This document shows positions 26,077-36,300 of a stretch of DNA of 64,000 bases, in pieces; the first letter of the stretch is position 1; each line of letters begins with the position of its first letter. A program made the position numbers and the translations under genes. The notes under the pieces are model-generated. The model saw only the letters and a list, made by a program, of their open reading frames with translations, did not search any database and was not told the DNA's origin. The stretch covers positions 62,001 to 126,000 of the forward strand of contig DAHXNZ010000001.1 of assembly GCA_027365105.1 (NCBI GenBank). The letters run 5' to 3'. Source of the stretch: Thermoplasmata archaeon (GTDB taxonomy: Archaea > Thermoplasmatota > Thermoplasmata > Lutacidiplasmatales > UBA184).

Positions 26077-26793
26077 GTGAGTGAGAAGGGGAAATCGAAG
26101 GGGCAGCGGCTGTTCATCTTCGCTTTCGCGGCGGTGATCGTGGCGTTGGTCATGGTCCCGGTCGCCGCGTCGATCGGGAGCTCGCTGGCGGCCCCGTTCG
26201 ACAACAGCGTCGTGCTCAGCGGGCAGAGCGGTGTCACATCGATCTGGGCCAACGATACCTATCAGATTCCCTTCACGCAGAACACCACCAGCCACGCCTA
26301 CGAGTTCTCGTACCCTGCCACCTACTACTCGGCCTACCTTGTGACGAATCTCACTGTCGAGGAGCTCCAGGCCTACTCCGTGGGTTCTCTCGTCCTGGAC
26401 ACCTCGGACAGCGGTGCAGGTAACGTCACATTCGGTCTCGGAACCAACGCGGCCACATTCACGCCGTATGCCCTGGTTCCCGCCAGCAAGATGTCATCGG
26501 TTACGATCGCGCTCTCTCCTGCGTGGCTGCTCGGGAACCAAAGCGAGCACGTGATGCTCGAGGTGGCCACCTCCGTGGTGACCCTTTCCGTATCCGTTGC
26601 CGCCCACGGTAACACTGGGCTCTCCTCGTGGTTTGGACCCGCGCTCGCCGAGAATGTCGGCTACATTCTGGGAGGTATCGCGATCTTCGGGTTCGGGCTG
26701 CTCGCGATGCCCTGGGCTGACATCGACATCCGCAAGATCAGGGGGACGGCCAGCATGCTCACGCGTCGGCGCGCCACCCGGAGGTCCCGCTGA
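26077..26793 (+). CDS. Membrane protein with N- and C-terminal helices and ectodomain
   Basis: 238 aa from the GTG at 26077. An N-terminal helix ('FIFAFAAVIVALVMVPVAASI') and a C-terminal helix ('VGYILGGIAIFGFGLLAMPWA') flank a beta-rich, Asn/Thr-rich ectodomain with many potential N-glycosylation sites. A basic cytoplasmic tail ends 'RRRATRRSR'. It is first in the structural operon. No family recognised; a virion or envelope component is inferred from context. Confidence 0.65.
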   Translation: MSEKGKSKGQRLFIFAFAAVIVALVMVPVAASIGSSLAAPFDNSVVLSGQSGVTSIWANDTYQIPFTQNTTSHAYEFSYPATYYSAYLVTNLTVEELQAYSVGSLVLDTSDSGAGNVTFGLGTNAATFTPYALVPASKMSSVTIALSPAWLLGNQSEHVMLEVATSVVTLSVSVAAHGNTGLSSWFGPALAENVGYILGGIAIFGFGLLAMPWADIDIRKIRGTASMLTRRRATRRSR

Positions 26794-27239
26794 TGGCTCG
26801 GATCCGCATTGCAGGAGCCGCCCGGAACTGGGACCTTGGGGCGATCATCGTTGCCGTGATCGCCAGTCTCCTGTTCGCGGTCTCACTGCTCTCGCGCCCC
26901 CAGGTGGTCATTCTGAACCACACGGTCGTGATCAGTCAGGGTCTCGTTGTTCCCGCCATCCTAGTCGGGGCGCTCTTCTGGGCCGCGATAGAAGTGATGA
27001 CGCCCCCGGGGAAGGGGATCGCCGACCTGCTGATCCGGTCGTTGGTGGGGTTCATCATCGGTGGGATTGTCGGTGGTATCCTAGGCTATTCGTTCAGCTT
27101 CGGCGATTACCTCCTCGCCCCGGCCTTCGCCGGGAATGCGGGCGCGATCTTCGAGCTCGTCGCGATCCTGTTCCTCGGCATGGTGGTGATCTGGGACGCG
27201 GCCTGGTCTCATCGCCGCCAATACGTGAGGTGGCAGTAG
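26793..27239 (+). CDS. Four-helix small membrane protein
   Basis: 148 aa. Helices are roughly 'LGAIIVAVIASLLFAVSLL', 'GLVVPAILVGALFWAAIEVM', a Gly-rich 'LVGFIIGGIVGGILGYSF' and 'IFELVAILFLGMVVIWDAAW'. Its ATG shares one base with the previous stop. The GxxxG-rich third helix suggests tight helix packing. No family recognised. Confidence 0.65.
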   Translation: MARIRIAGAARNWDLGAIIVAVIASLLFAVSLLSRPQVVILNHTVVISQGLVVPAILVGALFWAAIEVMTPPGKGIADLLIRSLVGFIIGGIVGGILGYSFSFGDYLLAPAFAGNAGAIFELVAILFLGMVVIWDAAWSHRRQYVRWQ

Positions 27240-27240
27240 G

Positions 27241-27531
27241 ATGTCCAGCAACATCGGCCAGACGATCTTCAACTCGATCTGGCAGCTCCTGCTGGGGTTT
27301 CTGCAGACGATCCTCGGCGGGGTTGCGAACGCGTTCACCGGCGTCTTTGGAGCGTTCGCCGGGGGCCTGGACACCATGTTCGAGGGCTGGGGCTACGCCC
27401 TCGGGGCATACGGGATCTGGGGCCCCCTGATGACGGTAGTGAGCCTCGCGATCGCCGGCCTCGTGGGCTACCTTTTCCTCGATTTCATGGACGCGGAGAA
27501 GGACCTCTCGGAAGACGAAGAAGAGGCATAG
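27241..27531 (+). CDS. Small membrane protein, WGY-G-YG-W family copy 1
   Basis: 96 aa. Two hydrophobic stretches ('IWQLLLGFLQTILGGVANAF' and 'LMTVVSLAIAGLVGYLFLDF') flank the motif 'WGYALGAYGIWGP'; the tail is acidic ('DLSEDEEEA'). The next gene carries a matching motif, so the two arose by duplication. The size and hydrophobicity would suit a major envelope or coat subunit, but this is inference. Confidence 0.6.
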   Translation: MSSNIGQTIFNSIWQLLLGFLQTILGGVANAFTGVFGAFAGGLDTMFEGWGYALGAYGIWGPLMTVVSLAIAGLVGYLFLDFMDAEKDLSEDEEEA

Positions 27532-27540
27532 GGGAGGTCC

Positions 27541-27801
27541 GTGAGCTTCGTCTACGAGCTACTGCAGCTGCTCTACGGGTTCGCCAGCTCGTTCATGGCA
27601 CTCGTAGCCGACACGTTCAATGGGACCCTCTACGCGGTCGACGGAGCGCTGAGCGCCATCCTGTACCAGTGGGGCTACACTGTCGGGCAGTATGGATTCT
27701 GGGTCCCGATCCTGATCGTGGCGGGACTCGGCGTCACAGCGACGGCTTCGTACGCGGTGCTCGACCTTACTGACGGAGCGCGGACCGCCTTGGGGTACTG
27801 A
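27541..27801 (+). CDS. Small membrane protein, WGY-G-YG-W family copy 2
   Basis: 86 aa, GTG start preceded by a strong Shine-Dalgarno match (GGGGAGGT). It has 'YQWGYTVGQYGFWVP' at the same position as copy 1, followed by a hydrophobic helix and 'LDLTDGARTAL'. An amphipathic N-terminal part contains 'FASSFMALVADTFNG'. Confidence 0.6.
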   Translation: MSFVYELLQLLYGFASSFMALVADTFNGTLYAVDGALSAILYQWGYTVGQYGFWVPILIVAGLGVTATASYAVLDLTDGARTALGY

Positions 27802-27803
27802 CA

Positions 27804-28127
27804 ATGTCGTGCGACCCTTCCAACCCCTTCACGTGGCTCCAGTGCGTTACCGGGGGGGTTACCCAGGCCTTTCTCACCGAGTTCGAGAACGCGGCCCTCT
27901 ACGTCACCGCGAGCCTGCTGAGCACGATCCTTGGGGTGATGCAGTCTCTCTCCACAGTATGGTTGGGAATGATGTCGGAGCTCCTGGGGCTGTGGGAGAG
28001 CATCGCGGAAGTTCTCGGGCCTCTCTCTGCCCCGGTGTTTCTGGTCTTCCTCGTGATCACGTCTGCGGGGCTGATCCTGGCACTGGATCTCGCGAAGGAC
28101 ACTCCCGTCCTGGACATGTTCGTGTGA
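27804..28127 (+). CDS. Small membrane protein, possible third member of the set
   Basis: 107 aa. A central helical segment is followed by 'APVFLVFLVITSAGLILALDL' and a short tail. Layout and the ending 'LDLAKD' resemble copies 1 and 2 ('LDFMDAEKD', 'LDLTDGA'), but the WGY motif is replaced by 'WLGMMSELLGLWES'. Two cysteines near the N-terminus are unique to this copy. Confidence 0.55.
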   Translation: MSCDPSNPFTWLQCVTGGVTQAFLTEFENAALYVTASLLSTILGVMQSLSTVWLGMMSELLGLWESIAEVLGPLSAPVFLVFLVITSAGLILALDLAKDTPVLDMFV

Positions 28128-28137
28128 GGGTGTCAAG

Positions 28138-31100
28138 ATGCGCGTTCGGCTGCTCGCCCTTCTCCTGGCTTCCTCCGCGGTTCTGATGGGTCTCGTGGTA
28201 GTGCCAAGCGCCTCGGGGGCGACTGGGCCATGTTCTGGGGCGACCCCGCCGGTGTTTGCCGTCTACGCGTCGCCGAATCCGGTGCACGTGGGCGCCACGA
28301 CAGTCCTCTCGTTGGACCTCACCGGCCTTGGGAGCAGCACCCCGGACACCGTAACGTGGTACGTCCAGAACGGAGGCAACGGATCTCTGACCGAGGTCCA
28401 GACTAAGACGGTCGCAAGGGCCGCCAATTACACGTACAACTGGACGGCTCTGGGAGGTTATCCGGACTGGGAGGGCACCGTGGTCGGCGCCACGGGATGC
28501 GCGGTAACCCATCTGACCGGTATCACGGAGATCGGGGGCATCTCCGTCTCGCTTTCGCAGTCCAAGGACCAGGTAGACGAGGGAGCCACCGTTAGTTACA
28601 GCGCAACAGTCTCTGGCGGGTCGTCCTATACGTATCGCTGGACCGGGTGCTCGTCGAGCACGGCGACCTGCAGCCATACCTTCACCTCTACTGGGTCCTT
28701 CTCGGTCACTGTCCAAGCGACTGACTCGGCGGGGAGCACCAACGCCTCGAGTGTGACTACCCGAGTGTTCCCGGCCCTGTCGCTGCGCCTCTCTGCGATC
28801 CCCAACTCCGCCGACGTGTCGACAGTCATCGAATGGACGGCCGCCGCCACCGGTGGCAGCGGAGCCTACGAATTCGGAGGTGCCCCGGGGGGAGGGGCGA
28901 TCAGCTACGCCGGTACGCAGGGCGCGGTCACCGTATGCGGTTCCCAGTCCTCCTACACCGCGCCGAGCGAGCTCAACTGCAGCGCGGTCATGGGATCCAA
29001 TGTCCAACCGGGAACCATCCAGTCCACGGCATGCGTGACGGACGCGACAGGTGAATCGGCCTGTGGGAGCGCCTATGTGGACATCCATGCCGACCCGTCT
29101 GCGGTCATCGGTGGCCCGATGTACGTCGACGTCGGGACCCCGGCGACCTGGCAAGGATTTGCGATCAACGGAACGGCCCCATTCAATTACACCTGGTCCG
29201 CGGGGGCCGGGACAATCGGGACTGCCGAGAACCTGACCTATTCTTTCGCGAGCCCGGGCCAATATACGCTCAGGCTTCAGGTCGCCGATTCGGCAACCAG
29301 GACGGCTGAGGCGAACCTCTCGGTTACCGTCTTCTCCGATCCGGTCGTGTCGGCAACCAACAACCTCACCTCGACCGGCGGGAAGGCCGACATAGGGTTC
29401 CCAGTCGGGTTCTCCTCGACAGCGAGTGGCGGGGTCGGCGGCTACACGTATCGGTGGGTCCTCAACGGGGTGGTCGTCGGCAACTCGTCCAGCCTTTCGC
29501 GGAGCTTTGGGTCCCCGGGGACCTACACGCTCATCGCTCGAGTAACTGATTCTGCGGGGACGGTAGAGTCAGCGGATACCACCGTCACGATTGTCGCCAA
29601 CCCATCCGTTACCGCTTCGTCGACTCCTTCGGTGGTCGACAGCGGCTCGACAGCGCAGATTCAGGCCACCGTCACCGGCGGGACCGGGGCGGTGAGCTAT
29701 TCGTGGTCCATCGCAGGCGTAGAAGTTTCCACGAGCCCGTCCTTTTCTCACGCGTTCGGCAGTGTCGGGAACTACTCCGTCAGCGTTACAGTCACCGATC
29801 AGGACGGCCACACCGCGTCCTCGCAGATCACCGTCCAAGTGGTACCGGACCCTTCCGTTACGATCGGGATCACACCCGACCCTGCGGATGTTGGGATTGC
29901 CGTCGTGTTCGTCGGTAACGCCTCCGGCGGTGTCGGCCCCTACAACTGGACTTGGACCATTGGGAGCCATACCCGATACGGGCAGCGCGTGGTCGTGGCC
30001 TTCAACGCGTCCGGAGCCCACTCGGTCCGCCTCGAGCTGTCTGACTCCGAGAGTGTTACCGCGACCTCCAGCACCAGCCTCGCCGTAAACGCGGACCCGC
30101 AAGTGCAGGTGTCGGCAGAGTTCGGAACTGTCGACCAAGGGGTCAACGACACATTCAGCGCCGAAACGCTGGGCGGCTCTCCACCGATCAACTACACCTG
30201 GTCGGTCAACGGATCAGTTCGGGGCTGGGGATCCCAGTTCGTAGCGGCCTTCGGAGCGGTCGGGCATTACAACGTGTCGGTAGTGGCCACGGACGGTCTC
30301 GGACTGGTTTCCCGAGGGTATCAGGTCGTTACCGTCACGGCAGCCCCCGAGGTGGAGATCATCGGACCCACCAAGGTCGACTACGGAGTGGCCGCGAGCT
30401 GGATCGCCAACGGATCTCTCGGGACTGCGCCCTACAACTACACGTGGGAGGTCCAGCAATCGGTGGCGGGCTACGGGGCCATCTTCCGCCACTCGTTCTC
30501 CGCGGTGGGCTCCCTGACACTCGGCCTCGTCCTCACGGACTCCCAGGGCGGGAGGGCCTGGGCGAACGTCACAGTCGTCGTGGCGGCGTTCCCGACTGCG
30601 GTGGTAACCGCCAATGTGACAGCCACGGATCTCGGGATACCGGTCGCGGCCACATGTCAGGTATCCGGGGGGAGCGCGCCCTACCAATACGAGTGGATCG
30701 TTGGCGGATCCACTGCCGGGAGCGAGTCTTCTGTGACGTTCACCGGATCCCGAGCCGGCAGCATCGTGGCGGAATGCATCGTCACGGACGCAGCCGGTGC
30801 CCGCGCTACAGCGAACGACACCACGCAGATCAATCCCTCCCCCTCGGTGTCGTTTGCGATTCCATCTCCCAACCTCGACCCCAACACCACCGTTACGCTC
30901 ACCGCCAGCGCCTCCAACGGGACACCGGCGTACTCGTACGTCTGGATGGTAGATGGTTCCGTAGTCTCCCGATCTCGGACCGCGAACCTCACGTTCGGCG
31001 CCCCGGGATCCTACACGGTCGAGCTCGAGGTAATCGACGCCGTCGGAGCAATCGCGACGGAGACTCGGTCGGTTGCGGTGCAGCCCTACCCGACAGTGGC

Positions 31101-32859
31101 CATAGAGCCGTCCTCGACGCACATTGACGTAGGCATCAACGAGTCCCTGAGAGCCCAGCTGCGGGGAGGAGTGGGGCCGTACTCCTACTCGTGGTTGGTG
31201 GGAGGGACCGCCTACAACAGCACCGCTGTCTCGTTCGCTTGGGCGGCCGCTGGAAACTACACAGTCACGCTCGTGGTCGGGGACGTATTCGGGCACGACG
31301 CCAGCGCCACCGTCCAGATCAGCGTGTACCCGGACCCCACGATCGGAGTCGAGCACGCATCGTCGCTGCCGGTGGTTTCGGTGCCCTACACCCTTACGGC
31401 AGTGGTGTCCGGTGGCTATGGCCCGTACCAGTATCTCTGGACCTTCGGAAGCGGTCAACAGGCCAACGGCAGCCAGATTTCGCACGTGTTCGAGACCGGA
31501 GGTCCTCGGACCTACCAGGTGAGGATTACCGACGCGGGCGGCTTCACCGGGGTCACCTCCTTCGACGTCTTGGTGCGGCTCTTCGTCTCGGCGTCTGAGA
31601 CCGCTGGCAGCGGCTCGGCGCCGCTTACCGAGTTCTTTCTGGCATCGGCGCTGGGCGGAGCCGGCTACGCCTACAATTGGTCCTTCGGCAACGGAAACTA
31701 CTCCGTCTCGCCGAGCCCCCAGGAGACCTTCGGCGCCGGGAACTGGACCGTAGAACTCGAGGTCCGTGCCGCTAACGGAGCGGTGGGATTCGCCAACCTG
31801 ACGGTGATCTCACTTCCGCCTCCGGTGGTCGTCACGTGGACGCCCGCACAGAACATCACGGTAGAGACTGAGGTGAACTTCACCGCCGCCCCCAGCTGGG
31901 TCGCGGGCCAGAACCACACGTCCACGTGGGTGTTCCCGAACGGGGTCCAAGCCACTGGGGATAGGGTCCAGCACGAGTTCAGGCAGTATGGAGAGTTCCA
32001 GACCGTACTGTTCACCTTCAGCTATTCGGGGGGCAACTACTCCCTAGACATCACCGTGGAAATGCGCCCAGGGGCCCCTACTGCGGTGATCGGGGGACTC
32101 GCTTCGGATGAGCCCTCAGGCACCCTGTTGGCCCTCAACGGCGCAAAGTCGAGCTCGCCAGACGCGAACATCACTACCTGGCAGTGGTCGGTCGATAGCC
32201 CGACTGCGTCACTGGCCTACTCTGGCACGACCGTATACCTCTACGCGAACGCGACCGGGCGCTGGAATGTGTCTCTGACGGTCCTGGACTCGCTGGGCGC
32301 CACGGGAACGGCCTCTGTGACGTTCCTCGTGGAGATTCCCGGGAGCTCCCAGAACATCTCGATCCTGGTGCAATCGCACGCCTTCGCGGACTCGATGCGG
32401 TACAATGTGACCGTAAGGTCCGCCTCCTCCCCGATTAGCGCGGTCGATGCCCTACTCGGTGGGTCCGTCCTGCCGATCACTCGAGTCAACGGATCTGGGA
32501 ACTGGCAGAACTATAGCCTGACGCTCAGCTTCGGTTCCTACAACGCTGGAACGTACTCCCTGGAGATAGTCGCGTTCACCCAGAACGGCGGCTCGAACTC
32601 CACCACTCTCTCGCTCACCATCTCTCCCGTGTCCGGGGTCGGAGGGTTCGACCTTGTCTCCTTCCTCGGAGGACCGACCAACTTCCTGGTCATCGTCCTG
32701 ACAGCAATGGGATCCATCGCTGCTGTCGTGGGTCTACGACAGCGGGACACCACGAACATCGACATCGACGGGACCGTACTCACAGGCCGGCCGGGCGGCG
32801 AGTTGCGCCTCAGCAGGCGCAGTAGCACCCCGGGATCAACAAGGAAGGGAGAACAGTAG
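28138..32859 (+). CDS. Giant surface protein with PKD-like repeats (1573 aa)
   Basis: A signal peptide (residues 1-28, 'LLALLLASSAVLMGLVV') is followed by more than ten Ig-like PKD-type repeats of about 85 residues, recognisable from recurring 'YxWxxNG', 'FxxxGxYxVxLxVTDSxG' patterns. One membrane helix lies near residue 1516 and a short basic cytoplasmic tail ends the protein. It is rich in N-glycosylation sequons and anchored in the outer leaflet with nearly all mass outside. PKD repeats usually mediate adhesion or spacing; a host-recognition spike is inferred from the operon. Confidence 0.8.
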   Translation: MRVRLLALLLASSAVLMGLVVVPSASGATGPCSGATPPVFAVYASPNPVHVGATTVLSLDLTGLGSSTPDTVTWYVQNGGNGSLTEVQTKTVARAANYTYNWTALGGYPDWEGTVVGATGCAVTHLTGITEIGGISVSLSQSKDQVDEGATVSYSATVSGGSSYTYRWTGCSSSTATCSHTFTSTGSFSVTVQATDSAGSTNASSVTTRVFPALSLRLSAIPNSADVSTVIEWTAAATGGSGAYEFGGAPGGGAISYAGTQGAVTVCGSQSSYTAPSELNCSAVMGSNVQPGTIQSTACVTDATGESACGSAYVDIHADPSAVIGGPMYVDVGTPATWQGFAINGTAPFNYTWSAGAGTIGTAENLTYSFASPGQYTLRLQVADSATRTAEANLSVTVFSDPVVSATNNLTSTGGKADIGFPVGFSSTASGGVGGYTYRWVLNGVVVGNSSSLSRSFGSPGTYTLIARVTDSAGTVESADTTVTIVANPSVTASSTPSVVDSGSTAQIQATVTGGTGAVSYSWSIAGVEVSTSPSFSHAFGSVGNYSVSVTVTDQDGHTASSQITVQVVPDPSVTIGITPDPADVGIAVVFVGNASGGVGPYNWTWTIGSHTRYGQRVVVAFNASGAHSVRLELSDSESVTATSSTSLAVNADPQVQVSAEFGTVDQGVNDTFSAETLGGSPPINYTWSVNGSVRGWGSQFVAAFGAVGHYNVSVVATDGLGLVSRGYQVVTVTAAPEVEIIGPTKVDYGVAASWIANGSLGTAPYNYTWEVQQSVAGYGAIFRHSFSAVGSLTLGLVLTDSQGGRAWANVTVVVAAFPTAVVTANVTATDLGIPVAATCQVSGGSAPYQYEWIVGGSTAGSESSVTFTGSRAGSIVAECIVTDAAGARATANDTTQINPSPSVSFAIPSPNLDPNTTVTLTASASNGTPAYSYVWMVDGSVVSRSRTANLTFGAPGSYTVELEVIDAVGAIATETRSVAVQPYPTVAIEPSSTHIDVGINESLRAQLRGGVGPYSYSWLVGGTAYNSTAVSFAWAAAGNYTVTLVVGDVFGHDASATVQISVYPDPTIGVEHASSLPVVSVPYTLTAVVSGGYGPYQYLWTFGSGQQANGSQISHVFETGGPRTYQVRITDAGGFTGVTSFDVLVRLFVSASETAGSGSAPLTEFFLASALGGAGYAYNWSFGNGNYSVSPSPQETFGAGNWTVELEVRAANGAVGFANLTVISLPPPVVVTWTPAQNITVETEVNFTAAPSWVAGQNHTSTWVFPNGVQATGDRVQHEFRQYGEFQTVLFTFSYSGGNYSLDITVEMRPGAPTAVIGGLASDEPSGTLLALNGAKSSSPDANITTWQWSVDSPTASLAYSGTTVYLYANATGRWNVSLTVLDSLGATGTASVTFLVEIPGSSQNISILVQSHAFADSMRYNVTVRSASSPISAVDALLGGSVLPITRVNGSGNWQNYSLTLSFGSYNAGTYSLEIVAFTQNGGSNSTTLSLTISPVSGVGGFDLVSFLGGPTNFLVIVLTAMGSIAAVVGLRQRDTTNIDIDGTVLTGRPGGELRLSRRSSTPGSTRKGEQ

Positions 32860-33252
32860 ATGGGGCTATTCGGAGGACCGGGAAGCCGAAACAAGGTACG
32901 CAGCGCAGACAAGAGGACAGCGGAAAGGGACACCCGGCAGATCATGACCGAATCGAAGGAGCTGCGTCGGCAGATCAGCAGGGATATGTTCCAGCCCGGG
33001 CGTGTCACTGCCCGTCAGATTTCCGCGAACCTCGGCAGAATCGATCGGCAGCTCACCGCGCTTGAGAAGCTTCGAGGCGCCGTGACTTCGAACCACGACA
33101 AGTATGCCGAGATCAGCGCGGAGAAGGCCAGGCTCAAGGAGCAGGGCCGAGCTCTCAAGCTCGCGAAGAAGGCGGAGCGCCTTGGCGCCTCCCCGAAAGA
33201 AGTCGCGAAGAGCGGCGGCATTCTCTCGCTGCTGGCGCGGAGGAAGAGGTAG
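32860..33252 (+). CDS. Basic coiled-coil protein
   Basis: 130 aa, strongly charged and helical, with heptad-like stretches ('IDRQLTALEKLRGAV', 'EISAEKARLKEQGRALKLAK') and a basic tail ('LLARRKR'). No membrane helix. It lies between the two giant surface-protein genes and could be a cytoplasmic scaffold or nucleic-acid-binding protein. The start abuts the previous stop. Confidence 0.55.
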   Translation: MGLFGGPGSRNKVRSADKRTAERDTRQIMTESKELRRQISRDMFQPGRVTARQISANLGRIDRQLTALEKLRGAVTSNHDKYAEISAEKARLKEQGRALKLAKKAERLGASPKEVAKSGGILSLLARRKR

Positions 33253-33384
33253 ATGGGCTGGCTGTCCGATCTGACTGGGGCGATCCTGCTCATCGGGGCG
33301 GCGGTGGTGGTAGCCGCGTACTTCGGGATCACTTGGACGACTGTCGTGCACTCGGCATCACAGTTCTGGGGAGGGCTGCCATGA
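33253..33384 (+). CDS. 43-aa single-span membrane protein
   Basis: Not in the ORF track. The ATG directly follows the previous TAG and its TGA overlaps the next ATG. One membrane helix, 'LTGAILLIGAAVVVAAYFGI', precedes a short polar end. It is comparable in size to the minor coat proteins of filamentous phages, though length alone is weak evidence. Confidence 0.5.
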   Translation: MGWLSDLTGAILLIGAAVVVAAYFGITWTTVVHSASQFWGGLP

Positions 33385-36300
33385 GGCGTTATCCGGACTG
33401 GATTGCACTCGGCCTTGTAGCCGTCATCCTGGTGAGCGGCGTCTATGTCGCTGCCGCGAACCAGTCACCTCCAAACGATCCCCACGGGGGTCATCCCATT
33501 CCCGCGGGGGTCGCGCTTCCTACTGTGACGGGGCCATTCGAAGGATTGGTGAAATACAACCTCACTGCCGAACCCCAACGGGTCGCCTATGACCCAACGA
33601 CTGGAGAGGCCTTCGTCTCCACTTATGGCCGACTGGAGGTTCTCAACACGAGCAACGGATCGGTAGCGGGGTCTATCACCACTGCTGGATCCGCCCCGCA
33701 GCACTCCGCTGACTATCCGGTAGTTTACGACCCCCGGGATGGCATAGTGTACGAGGGGATCTACGGGAACGCGACGATCGAGTACGTCTATCCCTCCAAT
33801 CTCACCCACGGCACAATCCCGGTGTACGGGGCTGACTACGCGATGCAGCTACTGTACGATCCGATCGCCGGCAAGGTCATGATAGTGGGGCCAGCTGGGC
33901 ACGGATTCTGGACACTCGACGGCCTCACCGCGACTAACACGACGACCCAGTTTGGAGTCGCGGCGAATGCTACCCTGGGCGACCTCTACGCAGCATACTT
34001 TGGAGCGGCGGGAATGGTATACGTGGCGTCAGCCAATGCGATCGCATCCGGCCATCCGGTCTGGGGACTGAATGCCTCGACATTATCCGAAGTGTCTTAC
34101 ACGGTCGTCCCTCTTACCTGGCAATGGGGAGATTTCATCCCGGGGAATGGAACCGAGGTTGGTGTAAGTTATGAGGGCTACTTTTCGGCAGTCAACCTGA
34201 CATCAGGAAAGGAGACCAATTGGACCTGGACCGCCTCAAGCGTCGGGTCTCCCTACTACTCGCTGGCATACTCTCCCGCGTCTAAGACTTTTGCATTGGC
34301 CTCGAAGCATGATTACGTTCGGCTCTTCTCGCTGACGAATGGGACAGTTTGGGAGGCGGACGTCTCTGGGGCCGTACCCCAGGTGGGCTACTTGGGGGGC
34401 GCGATCAATGAGTTTGCCGCGAGTTCCTGGAACCCTCCCCAATCCCCTGGAATCGCACTGTTCCTCATCAGTACCGCGGGAAAGGTCCAATCAGTGACCA
34501 CCGGCATGGACACATTCAGCCTGACAGTAGTCGGCAACACGGTTTGGGTCGGAGGATCACAATACGGGAGCTATCCCGATGCTGATGCCATTGAGTCATA
34601 CACACTTAGTGCTCAGACAAGGGAAGTGGTATGGTCGATCATCGGCCAACTACCGCAGTTCGGTTGGGGCATAACCGTGGGTGGGGCGAACCATCCGGCG
34701 CCGATCGGCAATCGCTCTCTCACAGTAGAGGTGACGTCCAACTATGCTTACAATTGGACTGCGACGGCCAAAGACTACCGCCTCAGCCCTTCAGAAGGGA
34801 TGATCCCGGCATCCAATCAGACCCCACCTCTTCTCATCAATCTGACGGCAACCTTGAGCCGGCCGATTGACTTTGCCCAGTCTGGGGGGAACGCGTCAGG
34901 GGCCGACCTGAAGTGGGTCACTCCACCCGGTACAGTGAATGTGACCCTGTTAGAAGGGACCAAGACTGGAAGTGGTGTCGGGTGCAGCGTTGTATCGAGG
35001 GTATCCATCGGGAATGTCTCGTCTGGATTGGATGCTGCATTTGGTTGCGTGGCGGTAGAAACCTGGAACTCGTCAGGAGTTTCCGGGCAGACTCCTTTCA
35101 TAAACACAACCCAGTTCCTCCCGGACATGACCTACTTTCAGCTCCCCGGGTGGAACAACCTGTCTGCCTATGCGTACGACAACGCCTGTGCGTCTAACGC
35201 GACCTGTGGCGCGCAGCATCCCCCGGGAGGGATCCAGCAACCACTAATCTCCTGGACGTCGGACGGCGTCTATTATGTCAACGCCACCAACCGACTGGTG
35301 TACTATTCCTTCCTCAACCGATCAGTCACTCACCACTGGCCATGGATTCCTCTCTACCAGCAGATCATGACCTATCCCGGGATCGAGAACACCGAATGGA
35401 TTACTCCTAACGGGGAGTGGGTCTACACGTTTGGGACGATTAGCCCCGGTGGCACTACGATCACATTCTTCGGCGTGAACATATCCTCGGGAAAGACTGC
35501 AGAACACAATTTCTCGGGGCCGTTCAACCTCTCCTCCAGCGGTCTTTCCACGAACATCCAAGTGAATGTCATCGGCATAGACGGGGAGTACAACACAGTA
35601 GCCATGCTGTGGGCTCCGGGGCCGTCATTCGTGTTGTGGTCGCTGGTCAATGGCTCTCAGTGGGTGGCGGGGAACGGGGCCATGTTCGGCCACCTCGGGA
35701 CCGCGGGTGTTGAGGCCAACAACATCTACTGGGTCCCCGAACTCAATTCTCTGATCGAAATTTACGCCGATGGAGTTCCCACGTCGGGTTGGACTCAGTT
35801 CCTCTGGAATGGCAGTGGATTCCAGAACATATCGTGGGGGCTGATACCCTCACTCTCCAATGGGGTCCAGGGTCTATTCTTCAACCTGACGTCCCATCGG
35901 CTGTACTCCGATGTTCAGGCGAGCCCAACTACGCAGTATACCTTCTTTTGGGACATCAACGGAACTGCGCTGGGTTCGATCCACCTCGTGTCGCGATCAA
36001 TAGAGGTGACGGCTCCTGTGCACCGAATGATGGAGTCTGCCGGGGGCGAAGCAGTAGGCGGAGACAATGTCCCGGGCTATCCTGATGGGACAGGGCACTG
36101 GGCGACAGCATTCACCGCCAATGGCTCCGTGGAGGCGGCCTCCCCGTACACTATGCTCGGGAGTTGGACATGGACGCCCCAGTCGTTAGAAGGCCTTGGG
36201 TTCGATTCGTCGTACCAGCTGTATCCGCTTCTCAGCGACTGCTATCGCAATCCCTGTGCAATTAGCGGAACGAACGCAAACTGGAGTGGAGCGGGCAATG

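Noticed and set aside
28138-32859. CRISPR-like or tandem DNA repeats
   Set aside because: The periodicity is at protein level (PKD-type repeats) with divergent DNA; no CRISPR array or cas gene is present in the window.
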